From assembly GCA_963847595.1 (NCBI GenBank), contig CAWKAJ010000002.1, positions 558,001 through 622,000 of the forward strand: a stretch of 64,000 nucleotides of DNA, written 5' to 3'. The notes below the pieces were generated by a model. The model saw only the letters and a list, made by a program, of their open reading frames with translations, was not told the DNA's origin and searched no databases. The translations under genes and the position numbers were made by a program. Positions 1 to 8,605 of this stretch are shown here, one piece after another (within the stretch, counting starts at the first letter, position 1; every line of letters starts with the position of its first letter). This DNA is from JACWAE01 sp963847595 (lineage in GTDB: Bacteria; Chloroflexota; Dehalococcoidia; SZUA-161).

Positions 1-7
1 TATTCGA

Positions 8-259
8 TTAAAACTGTTTCATGAGCGGCTCTAAATAAGCCACAGAGCCATCCAGAGTTGACAATTTCATATAGTCTTCTTCCGGCACCTTGATACCGTA
101 TCGTTTCCGCAACTCCATCATAATGTCCAGGAAATCCATTGAGTCCATTTCAATTTGGTCTCGTATGCGGACATCACCTTTGAGATTACTCAGGTCTTCA
201 TCTGGAACAATCTGGTGAATGACCTCTAAAATCATGGCTCGAATATCTTTTGCTTTCAT
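8..259 (-). CDS. acyl carrier protein
   Basis: This 83-residue protein is an acyl carrier protein that would hold growing acyl chains on a phosphopantetheine arm. The attachment motif is visible as EMDSMDFLDIM around residues 37-47, with the serine in the usual D-S-M context. Length and helical pattern fit the family. The start has a good ribosome binding site (GAGGGG just upstream). It lies about 40 bases after the FabF-like gene on the same strand and probably shares its transcript. It may be a dedicated carrier for a side lipid pathway rather than the housekeeping AcpP, because the neighbours are specialised condensing enzymes and no fabD/fabG is seen. The transcript may continue beyond the window start. 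Confidence 0.9.
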   Translation of the reverse strand: MKAKDIRAMILEVIHQIVPDEDLSNLKGDVRIRDQIEMDSMDFLDIMMELRKRYGIKVPEEDYMKLSTLDGSVAYLEPLMKQF

Positions 260-301
260 ATGTTCCCCTCTAATACAATAGCTGGAATAGTTCCTGAGTA
301 T

Positions 302-1539
302 TCATTTTTCATATCTTTTGACAATAAGGGCAGAATTGATGCCCAACATACCAAAGGAATTATCCAAAATGTAATTGACCTTGTCGACTTTTCGAGGTTC
401 GTTTATTACAAGGTTCTTAAAAGCGCACTCAGGGTCTAAATCATCTATATTAATAGTCTGGTGGACGATATTATCCTCGAACGATGGCAAATTACCCACT
501 AATTCCAAAGCACCAGCAGCACCCATAGTATGACCAATATAACTTTTAGTGTTGTTTATATATACCCCTGAATCGTCACCAAAGGCCCCTCTGATTGCCT
601 GACATTCAGCCTTATCCCCTTCACGGGTCCCGGTTGCGTGAGTATTAAGAATATCGATATCGTTTGCTGATATGCCTGCTTTTCTGAGAGCAAGCCTCAT
701 ACATTCGGATTGCCTCTGGGGGTTTGGAAGAATAAAATCAGATGCATCAGAGTTGATAGCATATCCAACGATCTCGCCGTAAATCCTTGCGCCTCTTTCA
801 AGAGCAGTGCTTAACTTCTCCAGAACACAAATGCAGCCGCCCTCGGAGACAACAATACCGTTTCTGTTCTTATCAAAAGGTCGGCATGCCTTCTGAGGGT
901 CTGGGTGGCTTGCCAACGCTCCTTCATTTTTAAAAGCAGCGAAGACACCAAATGTATTAGGGGTCTCGGAAACCCCGCCGCCCAAGGCCAAATCCACTTC
1001 GCCGAGCAGTAGCATTTGTAAACCTTGTATAATTCCAATACTGCCAGCAGCGCAAGCGGCTCCCAATGTGTAGTGTGGCCCGGTAATCCCCATATTCAAG
1101 GTGATTTCGCCGGCTGGATTATTGGCAACAGTTCTTGGGTTATGGTGGTGGGACCAAAAATCTACATTGTAGTCAAATTGCTTGATGTTATAGACCTCAT
1201 GCTCTGTTTCCACGTTACCATGCTCGGTAACGCCGAGATAAATGCCAATTCTCGATTTATCAACAGAACTCAGGTCCAGTTTCGAATCAGCTATTGCCTC
1301 ATTAGCGCAATAGATCGCAATAGAACCTGCCCGCGTCCCGCGGCGAACTTCTTTTTTTTCTGATACTTCAGCGGATCGAAATGGCAAATACCCGCTATGA
1401 CCTCACCCATATAATGGGTCTCGATCTTCCCCACCCCAGATTTACCAGCAAGTAAGTTCTGTCGAAATTCTGTAAGATTGTTCCCGTTTGGTGCAGTCAG
1501 ACCGATCCCGGTTATAACAATTCGCGTTTCATTATTCAT
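302..1539 (-). pseudogene. FabF-like beta-ketoacyl-ACP synthase II, split by a -1 frameshift in an A8 run
   Basis: This gene encodes a KAS I/II condensing enzyme of about 412 residues, the normal FabF length, but in two frames. The N-terminal part (1539 down to about 1350) begins NNETRIVITGIGLTAPNGN. The rest (302 to about 1360) carries the catalytic Cys in GAACAAGS and the two His in NTHATGT and KSYIGHTMG. The frames meet at a run of eight A on the coding strand (1352-1359). In the upstream frame this reads A AAA AAG, the classic -1 slippery heptamer, and one extra A or a -1 slip restores KYQKKKEVRRGTR. All catalytic residues are present, so the enzyme may still be made by slippage. A sequencing error in the homopolymer is equally possible. 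It condenses acyl-ACP with malonyl-ACP and sits between the OleA-like synthase and the ACP. Confidence 0.8.
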
Positions 1540-1577
1540 CTTAGCGGCTATATCCTGCCCTATATCATCTTCTTAAA

Positions 1578-2627
1578 CTACCACTCCAGGCCCAGCATAA
1601 TGCAGGCTAAGCCACTACCCGCCGCCATCATCACTACTTTATCGCCGGCCTTAACATGGCCCTCCTCGACCCCTATGGCAAACGAAATAGGCAGAGAACA
1701 TGACCCGATGTTCCCCAGGTATTCCACTGTGGAAAAGCCTCTTGATGCATCCAGACTCAAGGTACGAAACAACATCTCTTGATGGATAACGCTAACCTGA
1801 TGGTTAAAAACCTTATCTGCTGTCCCATTGTGCCATCCCACTTCCTTCTGGAAAGCCTTCCATGTATCGGCCGCCAATCCCAAGCCATTTTTTAAAATTC
1901 CTTCAAAGTTAGCATGCATTTTGGGGTAACTATCCTCGTCGAAGAAACAAGTGTCATTGTCTACGCGGCAGAGGCCATTATGTTGTGAAGCAGCCCGTAC
2001 CACCCCACCTACAAGTTTATGGCCCGATTTCGATAAAGATGAGTGGGTTAATACCGCTGCTACTGCTCCGGACCCCATAGTAAGAGAAGCAAAACCCTGT
2101 TTGAGCTTGGCGCGGTTAATATCCGTGTCCTTCAGGAGCGAGTCAATTGTGGCATCAGTAAGACGCCTGCTGCTCTCGCTGCCAACTATAATACCTGCTT
2201 TTACTTGACCCAATTCGATCATATTCGCCAGAGTCACCATACCATTGATGAAACCTAAACATGCGTTTGAGATATCAAAAATAACGGCTGTGGGCGGAAG
2301 TCCCAAAGAGTCATGGACTACAAAAGCAGTCGCCGGCTCTAGAAAATCACGACTCACAGAAGTAGAAAGAAGACACTCAATCTGATTCTTATCAATGCCC
2401 GACTTAGCGATAGCCTTTTCCGCCGCTTTGGTACTGAACTTACTTGGTGGCGTATTCTCATCCCAGAATCGACGCTCACGAATGCCAGTCATCAACTCCA
2501 GGCGCCCATAAGTGCGGTTCACCTTCTCATAGACTGGGGCTAGTCTCTCTTCCAAGCTAAGAGAGGTAACAATCGTCTCTGGTAATTCGTACCCGAATGC
2601 CTCTATACAAACCTTCTTATACAACAT
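1578..2627 (-). CDS. OleA/FabH-like thiolase-fold condensing enzyme
   Basis: This is a 349-residue 3-oxoacyl-ACP synthase III-type enzyme. The nucleophile is Cys123 in FDISNACLGFINGM; a His is seen in FNHQVS and an Asn in LGNIGSCSLP, giving the Cys-His-Asn set. The segment SRDFLEPAT places Glu97 exactly 26 residues before the Cys. That is the spacing I recall for the catalytic Glu117/Cys143 of OleA, which joins two fatty acyl-CoAs, so an OleA-like head-to-head reaction is as plausible as FabH priming. OleB, OleC and OleD are not in view. The gene leads a three-gene minus-strand run with the FabF-like enzyme and ACP. The product is unknown; hydrocarbon, ketone or unusual fatty acid are options. 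Confidence 0.8.
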   Translation of the reverse strand: MLYKKVCIEAFGYELPETIVTSLSLEERLAPVYEKVNRTYGRLELMTGIRERRFWDENTPPSKFSTKAAEKAIAKSGIDKNQIECLLSTSVSRDFLEPATAFVVHDSLGLPPTAVIFDISNACLGFINGMVTLANMIELGQVKAGIIVGSESSRRLTDATIDSLLKDTDINRAKLKQGFASLTMGSGAVAAVLTHSSLSKSGHKLVGGVVRAASQHNGLCRVDNDTCFFDEDSYPKMHANFEGILKNGLGLAADTWKAFQKEVGWHNGTADKVFNHQVSVIHQEMLFRTLSLDASRGFSTVEYLGNIGSCSLPISFAIGVEEGHVKAGDKVVMMAAGSGLACIMLGLEW

Positions 2628-2774
2628 CTCAGTTCATCCTCTGAAAGCTCTCTCCCGCAACCAAACTATAAACGGAATCCCAAGCAGAAAGCGCGGAGCT
2701 TTCTATTTCCACCGCAGCTTACAATAAGGTGGCTGGCATGCCACAACTCAAAAGCCGCATCGGCAACAATTGTA

Positions 2775-3194
2775 TCAGCCCCTAGGGGGAGTATCCTTGC
2801 CTTCTTTTGTTAGCAATGTCGGGATGCTAAACTTAATCTTGAGATTTGCCCACTTCTCAGCGGACTCAGCAGGTATTATCCTGTCCGGGATATACTTCCC
2901 CACCCCGGCAACGACCGCGGAAACTTTTCTCGAACTTGCTACAGTGTCTGGCACATACTCATCTGCTACAGCGAGAAGAGAGGCACGCACCCTCTCAGAA
3001 ATATATTTTTCTATCTTCTCAATAATGGCATCAATTGTCTGAGGTGAAGCACGTTTATCTAATGCGTTCATAAAAAGAAGCAGCAGCCTATCCGGTACAT
3101 ACTTCTCCACTGCCTTTACCTCAAGCGAGAGCACCTTCCCATAGACAAATTTAGCTGGTGGTTTCAAGATAGACCTTTTTGCCTTCGACGGCAT
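2775..3194 (-). CDS. unknown protein with EKYVPDR-like repeats
   Basis: I do not recognise this protein (about 139 residues from the ATG at 3194). A GTG 15 bases further upstream is less likely, because the ribosome binding site GGGAGG sits between them, 7 bases before the ATG. The visible feature is a repeat of about 25-35 residues: VEKYVPDRLL, IEKYISERVR, ADEYVPDTVA and VGKYIPDRII. Between copies the sequence is amphipathic helix-like and rich in Ala, Val and Lys. There is no signal peptide or membrane span. A TTGACA hexamer on the minus strand (3282-3287) suggests its own promoter. The repeat might bind a partner or a lipid surface, but that is a guess; the position upstream of the lipid genes is the only context. 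Confidence 0.7.
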   Translation of the reverse strand: MPSKAKRSILKPPAKFVYGKVLSLEVKAVEKYVPDRLLLLFMNALDKRASPQTIDAIIEKIEKYISERVRASLLAVADEYVPDTVASSRKVSAVVAGVGKYIPDRIIPAESAEKWANLKIKFSIPTLLTKEGKDTPPRG

Positions 3195-3359
3195 CTCTAT
3201 ACCTCCCACGCTAATTTGGCCCGTTTTGATGCGTATAATAACCCCTTATATACTAATAAATATCACACTTTAAGACATGTTTGTCAAGAGCAGATAGCTT
3301 AACTACACCTAACTTTACCTACATTCACCGTGTTGCGTCTCACTGTTTGAACAAACAAC

Positions 3360-6300
3360 CTAACCTCTATCCATATATCGTTCGTGATAAGACTTCACCT
3401 GGTGCACAAAAGCCTCTATCCTTGTTTTCTCGTTGGTTGGTTTCAATCCCTCATATATCATGGTAATCATGGGTATCTGGTTGTGATCTCTCTGTATCTT
3501 TTTGTATATAGCAGTTGCTAAAGTCCCATAGAGACAATTAAGGACAATGAGGTTAGCTATACCGCTGCAACCTCCCCTTGCATAGCCCTTCGCTTTAGAT
3601 AAGTTTACGGTTACCACAGGGTCTATGGACTCAGTAGCATAAGGAGCCGCAGCTTCTATCCTATCCGCCACCTTGGGCACCTTACAATCTTCATAGAGAC
3701 CGTCCCCGAGCATCTTCTCAATTCTCCCTTTCCAGCTCATGAACCACAATCTTCTAATATAATAATAGGAGGCGGCAAAATATTCTCCCCTGGACAAGTG
3801 AATGCTAGGATATGCCTCATTGAAATACACCAGGTAATCCGTGGTGCTCGGTCCGTACCTTACTTCTGCCCCCAGTGACTCCAGCACTCTAATTATGTCA
3901 TTATTGGCCCACGAGTTCATGCAGCTATAAAACTCGCCGACAATTCCTATAACTGGCCTGCTCTCTCTCTTTACAGGGATTGCATCCATGTCAGCTATCG
4001 ACTTTTTCAGGGCCTCATCAAAGTCACCCTTGATAATACCAGCGGATATGTACTGTATTGCCTTGTCGTAGACCCTCTCACTCTCGCCCTTAGTTATCTC
4101 ATAGGGGCGGGTATGAAGCAGCTTCTTTAACAAGACATCCGTAGCCAGCCAGCCTTTCCAGATAGCCTTGGCCCAGTTAATGCCAAACATTCTACTTGCA
4201 TCATCGTGACGGATAGAGGTAATGGGAGCAATTACAGGCACATGGCTCAAACCCAATCTCTTAAGAACGAGTTTCTGGGATAAGCCATATTGGCTCATAC
4301 GGCAGGAGCCATCGAAATTCAGCGTCACAAATGCCGACCTGTCTGGGTCGAAGTCAGCAGACTGCGCCTTTTTGACCAAATCCCCTGTGGTAATCAGATA
4401 GGGATGACATTCCCGGGCAGAAGCATATTTTCTACCCAGCTCTTCGGACTGTTCGTCAGGCATCGGTAACACTCTAGCGTCTATGCCTACCGATTGGAAG
4501 GCAGCGGCCCAGATATTAGAGTGCCCGGAAGCATTGTAAATGTAAAGTGTCCTCTCCAACTCCGCAATTCGTTTCGAAGGCTTGAAGATACTTATCAGTC
4601 CACGAGAGCCCACCACACTCAAATCTTCGAGAGCCTTTTCAGGCTCTTTGACTCTCGGTCTGTTAATGGTGTCTAGGAAAGCCTCGATCCTGGTTACCAT
4701 TCCAGCATCACCGCTATGTTCATCCACCTCGAGAGCCAGATACGGATCTTCACCCATCGTATCCTCAAGATACTTGGCAAAAAAGGCGTCGGGGCCACAG
4801 CCATAATTGGTGACCATTATGGGATTTAGATTTTTACTGGCCTTTGCCATCAGCGCCGCTCTCAAAAGATTCTGCTCGTTCTTCCAAACCAAGTTTGAAT
4901 AGTAAGGAGGTAACTCTACGGTATCCAAAGGCAGCAGGTCATAAGGTATGGCTATTACACCCAACTTTCGCAACTTTTTAGAGATATTTAGATTCAACCC
5001 CGTGTCATGAACGTTATAAGGTTTGCCTATCACCACTATTGCCTGACTATCTTCCTTAAGGCTATCCAGTATCTCTCGCCCTCTCTTTAGCCGCACCTTT
5101 TCGAACTCTTCCTGTGATTTAAGCGCCGCATTTATAGCGGAGGCGATATCACTTTTCGCCTTACCGAACCTTTTGCCTATCTCCATCATCTGCATCTCTA
5201 GATTTCTCTTTTCTTTTTCCATAAATAGGGTAGGGCTCATGATTTTGACCCTGTTTTCGAAGGCCGCCTTCAGAATAAATGGGATAGCCTGAATATAGGG
5301 GCAGTTGTAGCTTCTGTTTACATCATCCCTATCCTTCTCAAGATCGATTACGCAGGGCAGGAATATACAGTCGACACTTTTTTCTATGAGATTGACCATA
5401 TGCCCATAAGCAACCTTTACCGGGTAGCATGTTTCGGCTAAGACTTCTTGAAGCCCTCCATGAATGAGTCTACTATTTGTTTTGTCAGAGAGCACTACCC
5501 TAATCCTGAGTTCCTTAAAAAATGTTGCCCAGAGCGGGAATTGCTCGAAAAACATAAGTATCCTGGGGATCCCGACCACTGGAGAACCCGTGTCAAACTC
5601 ATTCTCATCATAATAGCGCATAAACATCTCTTCTCGCTCTTTGAAAAGATCGGGCACTTCCTTAGCAGCACCCTCTCCCCGTTGAATGTCGTATCTATCG
5701 CAGATGCCACCGTAGAACGATTCCTTTTTAGTCCCTATCAATACCCTCTTTACGTCGCAGTGATTTGGACAATGTTGACACTCAAAGGTCTTGACTTGAT
5801 AGGTTCTACTCCGTAGATCAAAGCCTGCGAAATTGCTACTCTGCCGATTTCCATTTCCTCTTTCCCGCGCAATCAGGGCAGCGCCTATAGCACCAGTCAC
5901 ATTGTGGTGCTCAGGTATGGTAATTTGCTTACCCAGAATGTTTTCAAATGCCGCAGCCACGCTCTTATTTGATGCTACGCCACCTTGAAAATATATCCTC
6001 TTGCCAATCTTCTTATTTCCTACAACCTTCTCTATGTAATTATTAGCTACCGAATACGAAAGGCCAGCGACGAGGTCGACCTTGGGCAAGCCCACCTGTT
6101 GATGATGTATTAAATCAGACTCCATAAAAACAGTGCAACGTGTGCCCAAATCAGCGGGCTTCTTCGAATTGAAAGCGAGTCCACTAAATTCATCAATTCT
6201 TACACCTAATCTGGCAGCCTGTTCTTGAAGGAAAGAGCCGGTCCCCGCAGCGCAGACCTTGTTCATCTCAAAATCCACCACTGCCCCGTTCTTTAAGCGG

Positions 6301-7607
6301 ATGAATTTCGAATCCTGGCCCCCGATCTCAAATATCGTATCAACAGTGTCGTCAATTTCTATAGTAGCTCTGGCCTGAGCCGTAATCTCATTGATCACTA
6401 CATCAGCCCCCACGAAATCTCCCACGAAATAGCGGCCGCTGCCGGTGACCCCTACCCCTTGAACCTCGACGAGGTCTTCTATCCCTTTAGCTATATCTAA
6501 AAGGCCTTTCTTGACCGACTCGATCGGCTCGCCCTCGGTCATCAGGTATCTCTTGCGCAGCAGCCTCTTATCCTTATCCAGGATGACTATGTTAGTGCTC
6601 GCCGCGCCTACGTCGATTCCCAGATATACCTTTTCCTTCTGTCTTTCAGGGCTTTGCATGTCATCGGGGCTGGGCTTAAGGCCGTTACCTCCCCAGACCA
6701 ATCTCTTCAAAAAGCCTTGCTTCGACTCGCTGGCTTCCTTAGCTATGTACTGCCTCAAATCACCTATCGCTTTACGGAGCTCGAGAGGAGTATCAACGCC
6801 CCTCTCCAGAGCCATGATTGCCGAGCCGAGAGCGCCCATGACGAGGAAATGCTCAGGGATAATCAGTTCCCCCGGCTGCAGGCCCAGCAAGTCCTCAAAA
6901 GCTTTGACCACACCCTTGTTTGCTGCCACGCCACCCTGAAATGCTATGGGTTTGTTGAATTTTCTGCCTTTGCCCAGGTTACTTATGTAGTTTCTGGCCA
7001 GGGCATAGCAGAGCCCGGCCACTATATCCTCTTTGGGGGTGCCCTCCTGCTGCAAATGAACCATATCTGACTTAGCAAAGACGCTGCATCGGCCAGCGAC
7101 ATTCGCCGGCCTTGTGGATTTCACAGCCAGAGCGCCAAACTCTTTATCGATAGAAATCCCCAGACGATACGCCTGCTGGTCGAGGAAGGAGCCGGTGCCT
7201 GCGGCACATATCTCATTGAGAGCATGGTCGATAATGACCGGCTTCCCCTTCTTCTCATCGAAATCCAGGAAAATCAGCTTCGAATCCTGTCCCCCGATCT
7301 CGATAACCGTCCTGACCTCTGGATGGTAATGAGTAACAGCCCTCGCCTGGGTTATAATCTCGTTTTCTTTATCTACATGTAGTATATCGGCAACCAGGTC
7401 GCGTCCGCTCCCTGTACCCAATACGCCGCTCACCCGGGGGAAATCTCCAGCAAGCCTATTGAGAGCATCGAGTAATACCGGGACAGGCTGCCCCTTAGTA
7501 CGTTCGTACACGCTGGCAAGCAGGCGCACTTCTTCGTCGATTATAGCTATGTTGAGGCTAACCGAACCAATGTCTATTCCCATGTAGAGTTTGTCTCGGT
7601 CTGCCAT
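3360..7607 (-). CDS. fused acyl-CoA dehydratase activase (two ASKHA ATPase domains plus DUF2229/HgdB-like region)
   Basis: This 1415-residue protein belongs to the activator family of 2-hydroxyacyl-CoA dehydratases and benzoyl-CoA reductases (HgdC/BcrAD/BadFG). Two ATPase domains follow each other: residues about 5-270 (GIDIGSVSLN, IEIGGQDSK, CAAGTGSFLDQQA, FQGGVAANK) and about 325-590 (GIDVGAASTNIVILD, CAAGTGSFLQEQA, FQGGVASNK). Each CAAGTGSF motif holds the Cys that shares a [4Fe-4S] cluster at the dimer interface in characterised activases. A Cys-rich CQHCPNHCDVK link leads into a long DUF2229/COG3580-like part with NYGCGPD and RGGCSGIAN. The family uses ATP to inject electrons at very low potential and is oxygen-sensitive. 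The substrate is unknown because no partner dehydratase lies nearby. The start has GAGGGG upstream. Confidence 0.88.
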   Translation of the reverse strand: MADRDKLYMGIDIGSVSLNIAIIDEEVRLLASVYERTKGQPVPVLLDALNRLAGDFPRVSGVLGTGSGRDLVADILHVDKENEIITQARAVTHYHPEVRTVIEIGGQDSKLIFLDFDEKKGKPVIIDHALNEICAAGTGSFLDQQAYRLGISIDKEFGALAVKSTRPANVAGRCSVFAKSDMVHLQQEGTPKEDIVAGLCYALARNYISNLGKGRKFNKPIAFQGGVAANKGVVKAFEDLLGLQPGELIIPEHFLVMGALGSAIMALERGVDTPLELRKAIGDLRQYIAKEASESKQGFLKRLVWGGNGLKPSPDDMQSPERQKEKVYLGIDVGAASTNIVILDKDKRLLRKRYLMTEGEPIESVKKGLLDIAKGIEDLVEVQGVGVTGSGRYFVGDFVGADVVINEITAQARATIEIDDTVDTIFEIGGQDSKFIRLKNGAVVDFEMNKVCAAGTGSFLQEQAARLGVRIDEFSGLAFNSKKPADLGTRCTVFMESDLIHHQQVGLPKVDLVAGLSYSVANNYIEKVVGNKKIGKRIYFQGGVASNKSVAAAFENILGKQITIPEHHNVTGAIGAALIARERGNGNRQSSNFAGFDLRSRTYQVKTFECQHCPNHCDVKRVLIGTKKESFYGGICDRYDIQRGEGAAKEVPDLFKEREEMFMRYYDENEFDTGSPVVGIPRILMFFEQFPLWATFFKELRIRVVLSDKTNSRLIHGGLQEVLAETCYPVKVAYGHMVNLIEKSVDCIFLPCVIDLEKDRDDVNRSYNCPYIQAIPFILKAAFENRVKIMSPTLFMEKEKRNLEMQMMEIGKRFGKAKSDIASAINAALKSQEEFEKVRLKRGREILDSLKEDSQAIVVIGKPYNVHDTGLNLNISKKLRKLGVIAIPYDLLPLDTVELPPYYSNLVWKNEQNLLRAALMAKASKNLNPIMVTNYGCGPDAFFAKYLEDTMGEDPYLALEVDEHSGDAGMVTRIEAFLDTINRPRVKEPEKALEDLSVVGSRGLISIFKPSKRIAELERTLYIYNASGHSNIWAAAFQSVGIDARVLPMPDEQSEELGRKYASARECHPYLITTGDLVKKAQSADFDPDRSAFVTLNFDGSCRMSQYGLSQKLVLKRLGLSHVPVIAPITSIRHDDASRMFGINWAKAIWKGWLATDVLLKKLLHTRPYEITKGESERVYDKAIQYISAGIIKGDFDEALKKSIADMDAIPVKRESRPVIGIVGEFYSCMNSWANNDIIRVLESLGAEVRYGPSTTDYLVYFNEAYPSIHLSRGEYFAASYYYIRRLWFMSWKGRIEKMLGDGLYEDCKVPKVADRIEAAAPYATESIDPVVTVNLSKAKGYARGGCSGIANLIVLNCLYGTLATAIYKKIQRDHNQIPMITMIYEGLKPTNEKTRIEAFVHQVKSYHERYMDRG

Positions 7608-7645
7608 TTTCTCCCCTCTAAACTAACCCGTTGCCAGCTATGCCC

Positions 7646-8308
7646 CTACTCAGCATCGCCGTGCACGTAACTAAAGTAAGCGCCCATCGCTTCTAGAGAC
7701 TCAGCAGGAATCGGGGCAGGCTTGCCAATACTCAAAACACAGATGTATATTTTCGCAGTCTTCTCCAGCATCTCGCAGTTCGTAAAAGCTTCCCGCAGGT
7801 CCTTCCCTACACAGACCGCGCCATGATTTGCCAACAAAGCCGCATTTCTAGGTCCCAAGGCAGCCAGCACATTCTTCACCAGTTCGCCGCTGCCGGAGAG
7901 AGCATATTCGGCTACCTTTATCACTCCACCGAGATAGGTGACCTGGTCATCAACAATAGGAGGTATCTCCATGCCGGCAACCGCAAAGACACTGCTGAAA
8001 ACAGGGTGGCTGTGAATGACAGCGTTCACCTTTTTGCGCGCTTTATAGACCCCTATGTGCAGCATTGTCTCGACAGAAGGGCTGAACTCCCCCTCAACCC
8101 GCTGTCCATCGAAGTCAACCACTGCTATATCGTCCACGCCGATTGTGTCATAGTAGCGGCTAGTGGGAGTAATAGCCATCAATTCACGTCCGCCGGGCTC
8201 GGTAAGGCGCACGCTCACATTTCCCGCCGTGCCCACCACAAAGCCTTTTTCGGACATTCGCTTGGCGGTCTCGAGCACCGCCTTCTTATCTGAACTCCAC
8301 TTGCTCAT
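7646..8308 (-). CDS. class II aldolase/adducin family protein (FucA-like)
   Basis: This 220-residue protein is a class II, metal-dependent aldolase of the L-fuculose-1-phosphate / L-ribulose-5-phosphate-epimerase fold. Visible motifs are GTAGNVSVR (substrate phosphate loop), the zinc-site HSHPVFS around residues 98-104 and NHGAVCVGKDL near residue 160. Members cleave sugar-1-phosphates to DHAP and an aldehyde, or act in methylthioribose salvage. Substrate cannot be read from the sequence. It starts about 40 bases upstream of the activase gene on the same strand and is probably co-transcribed with it. A likely promoter (minus strand) lies at 8489-8517, giving a leader of about 175 bases. Confidence 0.85.
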   Translation of the reverse strand: MSKWSSDKKAVLETAKRMSEKGFVVGTAGNVSVRLTEPGGRELMAITPTSRYYDTIGVDDIAVVDFDGQRVEGEFSPSVETMLHIGVYKARKKVNAVIHSHPVFSSVFAVAGMEIPPIVDDQVTYLGGVIKVAEYALSGSGELVKNVLAALGPRNAALLANHGAVCVGKDLREAFTNCEMLEKTAKIYICVLSIGKPAPIPAESLEAMGAYFSYVHGDAE

Positions 8309-8488
8309 CCAATCTCCTCACTGAAGCCTTCTATCTACCTGTTGTGAGTGGGAAGGCTAGATTCATTTTCGAAAGGGAACTCCGTCAGGCTCAGCGCCTG
8401 CCGAGCCTCGCAGGGAGAAGAGGCTAATCTCAGCAAGCACGAAAACGAGTTAAGAGGAATACTTTCATCTTACTTCAGTAGAGACTAC

Positions 8489-8517
8489 ATTATACCACAG
8501 ATTCGTATCATCGTAAA
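8489..8517 (-). promoter_or_regulatory. putative sigma-70 promoter of the class II aldolase gene
   Basis: On the minus strand TTTACG (8512-8517) and TATAAT (8489-8494) are separated by exactly 17 bases. The start of transcription would be near 8482, about 175 bases before the aldolase start codon. Confidence 0.55.
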
Positions 8518-8545
8518 CCTGGAATCTGTGCCGGATAGATATGTT

Positions 8546-8576
8546 CAGGGGCGTCCGCCTGAGGCGGACGCCCCTG
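8546..8576. terminator. perfect 14-bp palindrome with GGGGCGT...ACGCCCC core
   Basis: The arms 8546-8559 and 8563-8576 pair perfectly around a TGA loop. It follows the stop of the beta-glucosidase gene, so it may end that transcript, although no T-run follows. Its GGGGCGT core recurs at 47408-47445, which suggests a dispersed palindromic repeat. Confidence 0.55.
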
Positions 8577-8605
8577 ATTAAGATGCATAATCCGAACCTG
8601 CTCTT

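Larger units (their letters stand above)
8309..8605. other. intergenic region with a promoter and a perfect 14-bp hairpin
   Basis: No convincing gene lies here. On the minus strand TTTACG (8512-8517), 17 bases and TATAAT (8489-8494) form a good promoter for the aldolase gene. The resulting leader includes a 12-codon mini-ORF starting MKVFLLTR and small GC hairpins (AGGCTC paired with GAGCCT), so leader control is possible but unproven. At 8546-8576 a perfect inverted repeat with 14-base arms and a TGA loop lies just past the beta-glucosidase stop. Confidence 0.55.

Noticed and set aside
1025..1363. Plus-strand ORF of 112 codons across the FabF-like gene
   Set aside because: It is a shadow of conserved condensing-enzyme sequence on the other strand.
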